A stretch of 48,750 nt of DNA from JAAYAY01 sp964429355 (GTDB lineage: Bacteria; Planctomycetota; Planctomycetia; Pirellulales; Thermoguttaceae), in NCBI GenBank assembly GCA_964429355.1, contig CAYSCH010000018.1, positions 1-48,750 on the forward strand. The letters are read 5' to 3'. The first letter of the stretch is position 1. Each line of letters starts with the position of its first letter. Shown here piece by piece: positions 15,400 to 25,500 of the stretch. The position numbers were made by a program, and so were the translations under genes. The notes beneath the pieces are model-generated. The model did no database searches and was not told where the DNA came from. It was given only the letters and a program-made list of their open reading frames with translations.

Positions 15400-15834
15400 T
15401 CAGCTCCGGGCCTTCACCTCGATTTTGCGACCTCGGGCGGCCTCTGCTTTCGGCAACGTCACCGTGAGCACGCCGTGGACCAGGTCCGCCTCGACACGCT
15501 CAGCGTCAATGGCCGCAGGCAACCGCAACGCGCGGGCCAACGGGCCCTGGGCTCGTTCACGTCGCAAGTAGGCCACTCCATCCGATTCCGCCTCCGGACG
15601 GTTGACGGAAATGGTCAATTCGTCGTTGACCACGGAAACGTCAAGCTGATCGGCGGTAACGCCAGGAATCTCCATCTCCACCTTCCAGGCGTCGTCGTTT
15701 TCCCAGACGTTCGCGGGGGGCGAAGAGCCCCTTCGAGGTCCTGTGTGCGCCTCCCCAAACAAGGTGGAAAGGAGCCGGTTCATCTCTCGGTCGATTCGGT
15801 TGGTATAGGCCGGGTTCATACATTGAAAGACCAT
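15400..15834 (-). CDS. Hsp20/alpha-crystallin small heat-shock protein (first copy)
   Basis: 144 residues from ATG 15834, with AGGAGG 6 nt upstream; the longer upstream frame is not used. The N-terminal arm (NPAYTNRIDREMNRLLSTLF) resembles the amphipathic arm of class A small heat-shock proteins. The crystallin core includes NDDAWKVEMEIPGV, VVNDELTISVNRP, a long RERAQGPLARALRLPAAID loop and DLVHGVLTVTLPKAE. It leads the two-gene hsp20 operon. No CIRCE, ROSE or HAIR element was recognised upstream. Confidence 0.92.
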   Translation of the reverse strand: MVFQCMNPAYTNRIDREMNRLLSTLFGEAHTGPRRGSSPPANVWENDDAWKVEMEIPGVTADQLDVSVVNDELTISVNRPEAESDGVAYLRRERAQGPLARALRLPAAIDAERVEADLVHGVLTVTLPKAEAARGRKIEVKARS

Positions 15835-16059
15835 AGGAGTCCTCCTGCGGGTGTCTTGGCTTCTCTTGGGCAGTTTTTCGGTCCACCATTCTCGTCTGAC
15901 GGGCAATGCCCGTTGGATTTTGTCCGACTCTTGTCGAACACCGCTCCGACATGTGCAAACGCGATGCCAATCAAAAAACTTCGATCGTTAGTTATTGAAT
16001 CATAATAAGTTACGATATACAGTCCGATTCGAGCCACTTCAGAGACTGCCATATCGGCA

Positions 16060-16239
16060 TGCTCGACAAAGCTTTGATCTCCCCTCTGTAGATGTATCTA
16101 CTACCAGTTGGTGCCAAAATGGCATACTCTCTTGAAGGCTTCACCCGATGAAGAGATGGGTTGGAACCCAACTTTGGCGCCTTGGAAAGAGAAGACTTGC
16201 CCACTACGGGCATCTGCCGTTGTTGAACTTTGTCGAGCA
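16060..16239. repeat. Imperfect ~180-bp inverted-repeat element between hsp20 and the fatty-acid cluster
   Basis: TGCTCGACAAAG (16060-16071) and CTTTGTCGAGCA (16228-16239) are exact 12-base inverted arms. Inside, GGTGCCAAA (16110-16118) pairs with TTTGGCGCC (16173-16181). The right arm overlaps the spacer of the promoter at 16220-16248. It may be a remnant of a non-autonomous element or a regulatory structure. The rest of 15835-16404 has no gene. Confidence 0.45.
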
Positions 16240-16248
16240 CACTATACT
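16220..16248 (+). promoter_or_regulatory. Promoter of the fatty-acid-synthase-like cluster
   Basis: TTGTTG (16220-16225), a 17-nt spacer and TATACT (16243-16248), an excellent -10 box, about 150 bases before the first gene. The inverted-repeat arm 16228-16239 fills the spacer, so a factor bound there would block it. Confidence 0.55.
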
Positions 16249-16404
16249 AAACGGCTTAAACTCACGAATACCTAGCCTAGTTTGCGCATGTTGGGCAGCT
16301 TGCGCAACGCGTCGAGCGGAGCCGTCTTCCGGTCGTTTTGCACCGTCGTTTTGTTCCGAAAGGTTTTGTTACCCTGGCCTCACGGACCGTGGCGTGGACA
16401 TATC

Positions 16405-16908
16405 ATGCGTTTTTCGTTGATTGATCGAATCGACGCATTGGAACCTGGCAAGCGAATTGCTGCGGTCAAATCGCTGTCGATGGCCGAAGAGTATTTGGCC
16501 GACCATTTCCCTGGGTTTCCCGTCATGCCCGGCGTGCTGATGTTGGAGGCCATGACGCAGGCCGGTGCGTGGCTCGTGCGAGCGACGGAAGATTTTGCCC
16601 ATAGCATGGTCGTTCTGCAGGAGGCGCGGAACGTGAAGTATGGACAATTCGTTCAGCCCGGGCAGACCCTTGAGGTTTCGGCCGAGATAATTGATCACGG
16701 AGAAAAGGAGACAAAGCTGAAGGCTCAGGGGCAGATGGACGGCCAAGTCACGCTCCGGGGGCAACTGATACTACGCCGCTACAACTTGGCGGAAGAGTCG
16801 CCTCAAATGGCGGCGATCGACGTATCGCTGGTTGGGGAGTTGAGATCGCAACTGGCGCTGCTTTGTCGCGATCGGATTGGCTCTCAGGCGGCCAACCCGG
16901 CGCACTGA
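16405..16908 (+). CDS. FabZ-like 3-hydroxyacyl-ACP dehydratase (first)
   Basis: 167 residues from ATG 16405. The hot-dog-fold signature is intact: LADHFPGFPVMPGVLMLEAM with catalytic His34 and Glu48, as in FabZ. It would remove water from 3-hydroxyacyl-ACP to give the trans-2-enoyl form. The ~20-residue C-terminal extension after RRYNLAEES is longer than in typical FabZ. It opens the cluster; a ketoreductase gene starts ~155 bases later. No strong Shine-Dalgarno. It could act in primary fatty-acid synthesis or a specialised acyl product. Confidence 0.85.
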   Translation: MRFSLIDRIDALEPGKRIAAVKSLSMAEEYLADHFPGFPVMPGVLMLEAMTQAGAWLVRATEDFAHSMVVLQEARNVKYGQFVQPGQTLEVSAEIIDHGEKETKLKAQGQMDGQVTLRGQLILRRYNLAEESPQMAAIDVSLVGELRSQLALLCRDRIGSQAANPAH

Positions 16909-17062
16909 GCAGAAGACGATACCTGGCGGCTCCGGAGCCCCTTTTTGCCGGTTCCCTGCCGAGACGCAACCAGTTGCGTCGCTGGTATCTTCACCGCCGC
17001 CCGGGCGGCGTGCTTGCTGTTCCATGCAAGCTCTTCAGGTCACCTAGGAAAGTGGAGTCGTG

Positions 17063-17815
17063 ATGCAACTGGACGGAAAAATCGCGTTGATCACCGGCGG
17101 CAGCCGAGGCATTGGGCGAGCTTGCGTGATCGAATTGGCTCGCGGGGGCGCGGACGTGACGTTCGTGTACCACAGCAACTCCCAGGCCGCCGACGATCTC
17201 GTCGCCGAGCTGACAGGCCAGGGGCTGAAGGTTCAGGCCGAGCAGGCCGACGTTCGTGACGGCGCACGGGCCCAACAGATCGTCGACGCGATCGTCGCCC
17301 GGCACGAACGGATCGACATCCTCGTGAATTCCGCGGGGATTGTCAGCGACGGATTGCTCGGCTCCATGCTCCCCGATCAGTGGTCCAACGTGATCGACAC
17401 GAACCTGACGGGCGCCTTCAACTACTGCCGGGCCGTGACTCAGCAGATGATGTACCAGCGCAGCGGCAGCGTCGTCAACCTGTCGAGCACCGCGGCCGAG
17501 TTCGCTTCGCGGGGCCAGGTGAACTATGCGGCCAGCAAGGGCGGCATTAATGGCCTGACCAAAGGGATGGCCAAAGAGCTGGCCCCGAGAAAGATTCGCG
17601 TCAATGCGGTCGCCCCGGGAATGATCGAAACCGACATGAGCGCGGCCATCCGCAATCTGGCCGGCGATCAGATCAAGAAGGCCATTCCTATGAAGCGAAT
17701 CGGCCAGCCGGAAGAGATCGCCCGAGTGGTGGCCTTTTTGGCCAGTGACGATGCAAGCTACGTGACCGGCCAGGTCCTCCTCGTGGACGGCGGCCTGAGC
17801 CTAGGCACCTACTAG
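17063..17815 (+). CDS. fabG: 3-oxoacyl-ACP reductase, FabG-type SDR
   Basis: 250 residues, typical FabG size. NADP-binding TGGSRGIG (11-18), NSAG (89-92), Asn114, catalytic Ser142, Tyr155 and Lys159 (NYAASKGG), and PGMIETDM followed by a C-terminal SYVTGQVLLVDGGLSLGTY. It reduces 3-oxoacyl-ACP. ATG 17063 is chosen over the overlapping GTG 17060 by spacing to GTGGAG. Its place between a dehydratase and an ACP makes the FabG role much more likely than a sugar dehydrogenase role. Confidence 0.88.
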   Translation: MQLDGKIALITGGSRGIGRACVIELARGGADVTFVYHSNSQAADDLVAELTGQGLKVQAEQADVRDGARAQQIVDAIVARHERIDILVNSAGIVSDGLLGSMLPDQWSNVIDTNLTGAFNYCRAVTQQMMYQRSGSVVNLSSTAAEFASRGQVNYAASKGGINGLTKGMAKELAPRKIRVNAVAPGMIETDMSAAIRNLAGDQIKKAIPMKRIGQPEEIARVVAFLASDDASYVTGQVLLVDGGLSLGTY

Positions 17816-18037
17816 AGACATCAGCCGGATTACGGAGGGCGGGCGTTCTCGTCCCTGAGAATCTCCCCCTCTCGCGTCAGGGTCTCTTCGTTGTTGAAAA
17901 GTTGTCACAAAATGCCGAGTTTCCACGGGCAGTAGTGTCCGCAAACCGTCGTTTTGTTGACGCCTCGAAAGCTCTACCGGGCTGCCGAGGCGGCTCCCGA
18001 TTACGTTAGAACACTGTTTTTGCTGGAGATCATGCAC

Positions 18038-18430
18038 ATGCCGACGAAAGACGAAGTTTTCGAAAAAGTACAGGAAGCCCTGGTCGAGGCCCTTGGCGTC
18101 GACGACGACGAGGTGACTGCGGAAGCCACGTTGGTTGGCGACCTGGGCGCCGAATCGATCGACTTCCTCGATATCGTCTTCCGGTTGGAAAAAGCCTTCG
18201 ACATCAAGATTCCCCGCGGCGAACTGTTCCCCGAGGACGTCTGGACCAACGCCGATTACGTCCACGACGGAAAGGTCACCGAGTCGGGGCTCGAGGAATT
18301 GCGACGCCGCATGCCCTTTGCGAATCTGGATGAATTCGCCAAGAACCCGGTCGTCCAGGAATTCGGCAATCTCCTCACGGTGGCCGACATGTGCCGGTTC
18401 GTCGAAGGAAAAGTCCAGGTCACGGAGTGA
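18038..18430 (+). CDS. Acyl carrier protein, long form
   Basis: 130 residues from ATG 18038 (GGAG 9 nt upstream; an ATG at 18032 is possible). Phosphopantetheine site GDLGAESIDFLD with Ser40; Glu replaces the usual Asp before the Ser. Helix II-III region FRLEKAFDIKIPRGELFPED is ACP-like, but after ~80 residues there is a 50-residue acidic extension (ESGLEELRRRMPFANLDEFA onward) absent from AcpP. It carries the growing chain for the flanking enzymes. A 222-base gap separates it from fabG, in which no gene is seen. Confidence 0.85.
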   Translation: MPTKDEVFEKVQEALVEALGVDDDEVTAEATLVGDLGAESIDFLDIVFRLEKAFDIKIPRGELFPEDVWTNADYVHDGKVTESGLEELRRRMPFANLDEFAKNPVVQEFGNLLTVADMCRFVEGKVQVTE

Positions 18431-18525
18431 CCGCCGTCGGGGCGGACTGTCGTGTCGTGGCGAATGTCCCGTCGAAACGGAACTACCCGGCCTTCGGTAT
18501 CTGCTCTCTGGCGGAAGGACCAATC

Positions 18526-19065
18526 ATGCGATGGTACTGGATCGACAAGTTTCTCGAGTTCGAGAGTGGCCGCCGGGCCAGGTCCGTGAAAAATGTCACG
18601 CTGGCCGAGGATCACTTGCACGACCATTTCCCCGGATATCCCCTCATGCCCAATTCCCTGGTGATCGAGGGGGTGGCGCAAACGGGCGGCCTCCTCGTGT
18701 GCGAATCCACCGGCTTCCGTGAGAAGGTCGTGCTCGCCAAATTATCCAAGGCCAGGTTCTACAGCGACGCGAGGCCCGGCGACACGCTGATCTACACGGT
18801 GGTCGTCGACGATATTCGCAAGGACGGCGCGGTGGTTACCGCCACAAGCCACAAGAACAACGAGCTGCACGCGGAAATGAACATCTTCTTCGCCCACCTG
18901 GACGAAGCCTATCAGGATAAGCACCTTTTCGAACCGGGCGACCTCCTGAAGATGATGCGCGTCTTGCGGGCCTACGAGGTAGGGATCGGTCCTGACGGCC
19001 GCCCCCTGCGCGCGCCCGAAGAAAACGCGTCGGCGGTGCCAGCCAATTCGGGAGGCCAATCATGA
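18526..19065 (+). CDS. FabZ/FabA-like hydroxyacyl-ACP dehydratase (second)
   Basis: 179 residues from ATG 18526, with GGAAGGA upstream. It shares the hot-dog signature of the first copy (HDHFPGYPLMPNSLVIEGVA; His34, Glu48), but has MPNSL where FabZ has MPGVL. The C-terminal ~45 residues (KMMRVLRAYEVGIGPDGRPL) are an extension. The stop overlaps the ketosynthase start by 4 bases (ATGA), so translation is coupled. It could differ from the first copy in chain length or in isomerase activity; that is inference. Confidence 0.82.
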   Translation: MRWYWIDKFLEFESGRRARSVKNVTLAEDHLHDHFPGYPLMPNSLVIEGVAQTGGLLVCESTGFREKVVLAKLSKARFYSDARPGDTLIYTVVVDDIRKDGAVVTATSHKNNELHAEMNIFFAHLDEAYQDKHLFEPGDLLKMMRVLRAYEVGIGPDGRPLRAPEENASAVPANSGGQS

Positions 19066-20345
19066 GAAGGCGAGTCGTCGTTACCGGAATCGGGTGGGTC
19101 AATCCCCTGGGCACCGACATCGAAACCGTCTGGCAACGCCTCCTCGCCGGGCAATCGGGCGTGGGACGGATCACCCGTTTCGATGCCAGCAACTTCCCCA
19201 CCAAGATTGCCGCCGAAGTACGCGATTGGGACCTCTCCGAGGTCGGCGAGAATCCGGACGACTGGCGGCATCAAGGTCTGCACACCCGGTTCGCCGTCGG
19301 CGCTGGCAAGAAAGCCTTCGCCGACTCGGGCTTAACCGATGCCTCCCTCGATCCCGCTCGATTCGGCGTCTACACCGGCAGCGGCGAAGGCCAGCAGGAC
19401 TTCCTCCGCTTCACCGAAATGATGGTTGCGGCCCTGAACGATAAGTCGCTCGATGTGGTCAAGTTCACCAAAAAAGGCCTGGAGATCCTCAATCCCATCT
19501 GCGAACTGGAACAGGAGCCGAACATGCCCGCCGCCCACCTCGCCGGCATGTTCAACGCCCAGGGGCCGAATGTCAACTGCCTGACCGCCTGCGCCGCCAG
19601 CAGCCAGGCCATCGGCGAGGCCCTCGAGATCATCCGCCGCAACGAGGCCGACCTGATGCTCGCCGGCGGCACGCACACCATGATCCATCCCTTCGGCGTC
19701 ACCGGTTTCAATCTGCTCACCGCATTGAGCACCAATAACGACAATCCCCAGGGAGCATCGCGCCCCTTCGATCGCAATCGCGATGGATTCGTGCTCGGTG
19801 AAGGGGCCAGCATGCTCATTCTCGAAGAACTCGAGCACGCCAAGGCCCGGGGTGCAAAGATCTACGGCGAAATCGTCGGTTACGGGTCCACTGCCGATGC
19901 GTTCCGTATTACCGATACCCATCCGGAAGGCCGCGGCGGCATCAGTTGCATGAAGATGGCCATCGCCGATGCCGGCCTCAACCCCGACCAGATCGATTAC
20001 ATCAACGCCCACGGCACGAGCACCACGGTCAACGACAAGGTGGAGACCCTGGCCATTCGGCAGGTATTCGGCGACTACGCCGACAAGCTTCCCGTTTCGA
20101 GCACCAAGAGCATGATGGGGCATCTGATCGCGGCCGCCGGGGCGACCGAGCTGATCGTCTGCCTGCTGACCCTTCGCGACAACGTGGTTCCGCCCACCAC
20201 AAACTACGAGACCCCCGACCCCGAATGCGATCTGGACTACGTCCCGAACACCGCCCGCGAGCATAAGTGCGAGAACGTGCTCTCCAATAGCTTCGGATTC
20301 GGCGGCCAGAATATCACGCTCATTGCCCAGCGCTTCACGGGCTAG
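19062..20345 (+). CDS. fabF: Beta-ketoacyl-ACP synthase II (FabF-type)
   Basis: 427 residues. Catalytic triad is complete: Cys177 in CLTACAASS, His317 in INAHGTSTTVND and His354 in KSMMGHLIAAAGA. The Gly-rich end NSFGFGGQN is present. These features mark a condensing KAS II rather than a chain-length factor. It condenses malonyl-ACP with an acyl chain. Start overlaps the second dehydratase gene by 4 bases. No acyltransferase, thioesterase or enoyl reductase is in the cluster, so those steps must come from elsewhere. Confidence 0.93.
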   Translation: MRRRVVVTGIGWVNPLGTDIETVWQRLLAGQSGVGRITRFDASNFPTKIAAEVRDWDLSEVGENPDDWRHQGLHTRFAVGAGKKAFADSGLTDASLDPARFGVYTGSGEGQQDFLRFTEMMVAALNDKSLDVVKFTKKGLEILNPICELEQEPNMPAAHLAGMFNAQGPNVNCLTACAASSQAIGEALEIIRRNEADLMLAGGTHTMIHPFGVTGFNLLTALSTNNDNPQGASRPFDRNRDGFVLGEGASMLILEELEHAKARGAKIYGEIVGYGSTADAFRITDTHPEGRGGISCMKMAIADAGLNPDQIDYINAHGTSTTVNDKVETLAIRQVFGDYADKLPVSSTKSMMGHLIAAAGATELIVCLLTLRDNVVPPTTNYETPDPECDLDYVPNTAREHKCENVLSNSFGFGGQNITLIAQRFTG

Positions 20346-20846
20346 TGAATGTTGGGGTTCGCGTTTTCGTGGTCGGGGTAGCTGAAGTCGCCAGACTTTG
20401 GCCTCAACCGACGACCGCCCCTCCGCGTCCGGTTCTATGGAACTCGCCCCGCCCATTTCGTCCGCCCGCCGCGAATTCACCAACGAGGCTCTGCCTTCAC
20501 CTTCGTCGCACGAACCTGGCTCCCTTCGTGGACCGTCAGGGTCGACCCGATCGACAGGATCGTTTCGTCTCAGTCTTCAGCCCCCCCGATTCCGGCCGGC
20601 TTTCGCCGGTTACGGCGACTCTGCGGCAATCGAAAAGGATCCGGCTTACGGGGGAGTCTGATTTCTCGGCTGTGCTTGGCGATGGCGGGAAATGGCCTTG
20701 CGGATCCGGCTGTAGCTATAGGGTAAAAATGCCTGTCCGACGCCCTCCGGTTCTTCTGGATTTTTTCTCAAGTCCCATCTCGTTGAGCCATCGGAGTTTG
20801 GCAATAAGCAAACACCCCAGAAGCCTGTTTTCTTGGAAATATTTCT

Positions 20847-20876
20847 TTGACTTGCGGGCGGCATCGTGTATATCTA
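20847..20876 (+). promoter_or_regulatory. Promoter match inside the gene-free region
   Basis: TTGACT (20847-20852) with TATATC (20869-20874, spacer 16) or TATCTA (20871-20876, spacer 18). It reads into non-coding sequence with successive hairpins rather than into a gene. Confidence 0.4.
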
Positions 20877-22424
20877 AGTGGCCGCAGCGTGAGTCCCAAC
20901 GTTTCGAAGAAATCGGTTTGCGATTGCTTTCGAAGACTTCCTCCCGCCGGGCCAAAGATTCACCAGCAATGGGAGCACCGCCTGGGAGTTCCTCTCAAGC
21001 GGTGCTTCAACCGAACACTGATCGGTGCGGCGCTCAGCCGCTCCTTTTCGAGGAAAACTCTCATCTCGTTCCTCTCAGTTTTACACAAGGATGAACTAAT
21101 GAGGTATGCCGGTTCGGCTCCCATCCAGGGGGCGTAGGCTTGATCGGTCGGCGGGCCGATGGCAGACGCCCCAAATTGCGGGAGCGGAGAGATGCGCCCC
21201 TTCGCCCCCTTCGATCAACTTGCCTCAACGAGCAGCCTTTTCGCGGGAGCCGTCAAGGTTCCGCCGTGGTGTTCCCCAGGGAGTGCCGCGAGTTGTTGGT
21301 TGAGCGATCCTTGTCGGCCGTTTCCCTGAATCAACCTTGTCATTTCGGGAGGCTTACCTAGCGACGCTACGACGGTTCGAATCGCTCGGCGTCAGGGAAC
21401 GCGGGTTTTGTGCGTCACAGTCCGTTGGGCTCCACGCCGGCAGGCGGGACCTGCTCCGGCGATGACGCGGTGCCCCTTTCCCTTTCGTCGACCATCAAGC
21501 GGCCCGAGTGCCGGCGCCCGACGCGACGTCCTGCTGCAGGCGAGAATGGCCATCCAGTCACCCCGCTCTCCGCCGAATTCAACACCCGGGACACCACCCC
21601 CGTGGACGCGGCATACTGCCGTTAACCTGTTGAGCGGCCGAGAGTTAGCGGTGCTTGGCCCCGCCCGATTGAGCGTGCCTTAAGTACGCAGTCCCGTCGC
21701 AGACGACACCCGAGCCCGTGGCAAAGGAAGCGAAAAATCGCCTTGCCATCACCGGTGGCTAAGGTACAATGGCATTAGTGACAGGCGAGCAGTCCGAGGC
21801 GAGTACGTCGGCATTGCCGTCTCTCCTAGTTCCGAATGGTCAGGAGTTGTGAACCATGTTCCACACCATTCGTTCTGTATGGGCATTCGCCCGGCTGCGC
21901 AGAACCGCACGCTCTGCACCCGTGATTCGGGGCGCGTGACCGGTGGTCATGCGTCCCCAAGGACGCGGTGTCGCCTCCCCCGGCATCCCCCGTCCAACTG
22001 GCGGTTCTCGCCGAAGATCGCCCCCTTGGCGTAGGGCGAAAACCTCCAATTGACGGCCTCTCGCTTGGGCGAGCTGCCGGGAGAACGTCAGGTCGTTTTG
22101 GCGAACGACGGGCTGCCTCACCTGTCGCTTCGTCGGGTCTGTCGCGCAAAGAGGAGTGGTTTACCGAGGCCCGTGCTTTTACCTTTCAACCTGAAACCCT
22201 TAGGAATTACCCTGGTTTGTTGTCTGTTGAACAAGTTCTGAAGCGCGCTTGCCGTCGGTGAACGTGTTTGCCATACCGCGGGCCGGTCCTCAGGGGGGCA
22301 CCCAGAGACGGTCCAAATAACGTGCTCTGGCACGTGGTCACGATCTCGACGACAAGCGCGTCTTTCTATGCGCCCGCGATACACTCGGTGCGTCCGCTCC
22401 CGTCACTTGCGCGATTGACTCCTC

Positions 22425-22542
22425 AGAGGCTGTGAATCTCTCCACTTGGGCGCAAGTAGTCACAATACGGGGTATTCAGTGCACTGCCAGGAGCACAAGA
22501 TATTGTGGCTGGCGTCTTGAAGGACAAAGACTCACAGCCTCT
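22425..22542. other. Compact multi-helix fold just downstream of the GH106 gene
   Basis: AGAGGCTGTGA (22425-22435) and TCACAGCCTCT (22532-22542) close an exact 11-bp stem. Enclosed, in order: ACTTG-GGCG-CAAGT (22444-22457); AATAC-GGG-GTATT (22464-22476); GCCAG...CTGGC with inner CACAA-GATA-TTGTG (22486-22513); GTCTT...AAGAC (22514-22531). The last two helices and the closing stem abut with no linker, as in a stacked RNA junction. Strand cannot be decided; on the minus strand it would be the 3' end of the GH106 transcript. No T-run follows. Confidence 0.5.
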
Positions 22543-22562
22543 CAGCTCATGAATAATCCGGC

Positions 22563-25500
22563 CTACTCCACCGTTACGCCTCCCCGAATCGTCACCGGGC
22601 CCACAAGCCCCGCCGGTTTCAAAGTCGCATTCTTCGGAACCGCCGAGGGAGCGTGAAGGTACGTGGTTCGCTTCTCGGGCGGCAAGTCGGCGTCGCCAGC
22701 CAGCCGGTTGTGCCAGAAGTTCACCACCTCGATCTCCAGCAAGTTCTCGCCCGCTCGGACCGCCTCGCTCACGTCCACCTCCCAGGGGGCCATCCAGAGC
22801 GTTGCCACCGGTTTGCCGTTCAGCCGGACCGTCGCCAGATCGTGAACCTCCCCCAGATCCAGGCAAAGCCGCTTTCCCGTCATCGAGTCGGGCAGCACGA
22901 ATGCCTGCCGGTAAGTCGCCTTCCCCGAAAAGTATCGGATTTCCGCGTCCGCGTGCCCTGTCCAGTCGGCCAGTGCGTCGAAAGTCGCCTCCCACGAAGC
23001 ACCTTGCGGCGGTTGGAAGGTTACCTTCCATGGGCCGGCCACTCCCACCGGTTCGGGCACGCCCGCGATCTCCAGCGCGGTCTTCGCTCCATGGGCGTCG
23101 GTCAGCGTGTAACTGCCCCCCTCCCAGAATAGACTGCGGACTTTGCCACGCTCATCCATCGTCAGTTCGACGGCCTTGCCCGGCACCAGCTCGTCAGGAC
23201 GGCGCATCGACTTCATCAGGGCGGCCACTTCCGCCGGATCGAGCGCCCGGTCGACCTGCTCGATTCCACCCAGGTGGCCGGCAAACGACCCCGACGGGCT
23301 GCCGGGATGAACCACGTGCTGGCTCTCCAGTCCAGTGTGAAGGAGCCGGCCGTTCAGATAAAGCTGCGGCCGGTTGTTCTCGTACACCACCGCCACATGG
23401 GTCCAGTCCTCGATCGGAACGGCAAAAGACAAGGGGGGCGAAAAGTAACTGGCCCCGTGCTCAAACACGCACACTCCGTTTCGTCCCACGGCGATGCCGC
23501 AGCCGGCGTGTCCGTCACCCCCGAAACTGCTTCCGTGGGTGGCCACGGTCGCCTCGTTGCGGGGTTCCGCCATGCCGTGCACACCGGCCCTGTGCTCGGG
23601 CACAATCGTCGTGTCGATGGCCGGACGAGCCCAGAAGGCGACCGTGAAGTTGCCCGCAGCAGCAACCGTGTCGGCTGGAGCAGTCGCGGGACGCTCGACC
23701 GCCGCGGTTGCGTCCAGAAGGGTCTCTCCTTCCCGCCCGACACTCACGATCCGCCCGGCCGCCGCCGGTTCCTCGCCAAACACGACCAGCACCGAGGCGT
23801 GCGGGCCGAGGACCATGGGAAGCCGAACGGTTCCATCCTTGCTTTCATAGACGGCCGGCCGCTCGATCCGTCCCGAATCGGGACGCCACAGACTCGGCGC
23901 CCGTTCGCCAACGCGGAACGTGGCCAGGGTCGCAATCTCCTGCGGCTCCGGGTTGGCCACGAAGTAGATCTCCCGCTCCCCGGCGGACCGGTGGGTGTAG
24001 CGCAGCGGAGTCTGGCTGAGGAAATCGGGAGCCACACCCATCCGGTCGAGGACCGAGCTGATATCAGCACCCCAGATCACGCGTCCCTGGCCAAGGGCAT
24101 GCTCCCCGGCTTCCGCCGTCGCATCCGGGCCCCAGATCTCCGCCGCGAGCTGCCTGACCCGCTCGTCGCACTGAGGGAAATTCGCCATGCTGGGCGACCG
24201 CCTGGGAGGCCGCCCGTAAACGACCGCGCCGCTCTCGACGAGCTCCCCGATCTTTTCCAGCAGTTCCGGCCGCATCGTTTCCTGCTCGGGCAGGACGAGC
24301 AGGCAGTAGCTCGTTCCGTGGGGCAATACCAGGCGGCCGTCCCGGACCGACGCCTTCTCGAGCAGAACTTCCCCGTTGATGTAGTCGAAGTCATGGCCCG
24401 GCGGGAGCTGGGGTTGGCGGATGCCGGTCATCTTGGGTGTGTCTTCCCCGATGAAGTAGGCCACGTCAGCCACCCGCGTTCCCTGCTGGACCATGAAGCA
24501 GCAGCGCCGCAGATAGTCGATCCAGGTTCGGCTTTCGTCGAACCAGGTGTTGTGCCGGTTGAACTCGGTGCCGAACCAGGCATTCACCCCCGGCCGGCGA
24601 TCCTCCCAGGGCTGCTGGATGCAGACGTGGAGAACGAAGTGGTTGATGCCTTCACATAGGGCCCAGTCGCCCCGCGCTTTGAGATCCGATGGCGTCGTGT
24701 CGAACTGGGAAGGACTCGAGGTGAATGCCTCGGCCGAGACTACCGGAAAGCCGTAGGTGTTGGCCGCAGAAGAGGCCGCACGGCACTCGATCGAGCCGAG
24801 GCTTCCCTTGGTCCAGAACTCGCCGCCCACCCGATGGGACTGGCCGCCATACTGAAGAAACTCGGCGGGGAACCCCCAGTGCCCGTAGTTCTCCAGCCAG
24901 AGCTGCAGTCCGTGCGGCTGGCACAGGTCGCGAAGTCCTCCCACATATTCCGTGGCGATCCGATCCGCCACCAACCGCCGCAGGTCCCAGAGAAAGCGGT
25001 TCGACTGGTCCGCACTGCCGACCACTCGCCCCGAAAGGGTTGCCAGCCAGGGCACCGGATCGTAACCGTAACGCTGGCGAAACAGCTCGTCAAAACCTTC
25101 CGTCCAGTTCTGGGAACCCTGCTCGTAGCTGTCGGAAACGACCGTCGTGAAGGCCTTGCGATCCGCGGCGGGCATCCGCTGGAGAACCTGGCCGATGAAG
25201 GCGTCGAAGTGGTGCCTCGCATGGGCGCGGTTCATCTTGTCGACTTCCAGGCCGATCCCCTCCGGCGAAGACGGACTGTTCTCTGTGCCGGTGGGCGTCA
25301 TGCCGATGCGGAGAACAACCCAGTCCCCCTCTGGAACCTCCCAGCGCAGAGTCCCGTCGGCCGACATCTTCGAGGAGAGATTGTGAACTCCATCCGCAGC
25401 AACGGCCAGTCCCGGCACGTCCAGTTCCGGCTGGTTCGGCCAGAGATAGTCGTCCCACATGGGCAGGGGCGTGGGGTGCATTTTGCCCAACTGCTTCTCG

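Larger units (their letters stand above)
20346..22562. other. 2.2-kb region without a recognisable gene
   Basis: Open frames here are Arg/Pro/Ser-rich and lack plausible starts or domains on either strand. I compared the region by eye with rnpB, tmRNA, SRP RNA and rRNA landmarks and found none. It does contain a good promoter match (20847-20876) followed by hairpins at 20903-20934, 20974-21006, 21129-21172, 21435-21461, 22018-22039, 22060-22073, 22092-22109 and 22320-22335, and a compact multi-helix fold at 22425-22542. Some hairpins of this size are expected by chance in G+C-rich DNA. It may be a long non-coding RNA, decayed genes, or both. Confidence 0.45.

Noticed and set aside
21372..21383. 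GGTTCGAAT-like motif resembling a tRNA T-loop
   Set aside because: The flanking bases cannot form a 5-bp T-stem and no acceptor or anticodon arm is present.
22424..22543. Retron-like msr/msd RNA
   Set aside because: The closing inverted repeat is suggestive, but no reverse transcriptase gene lies nearby.
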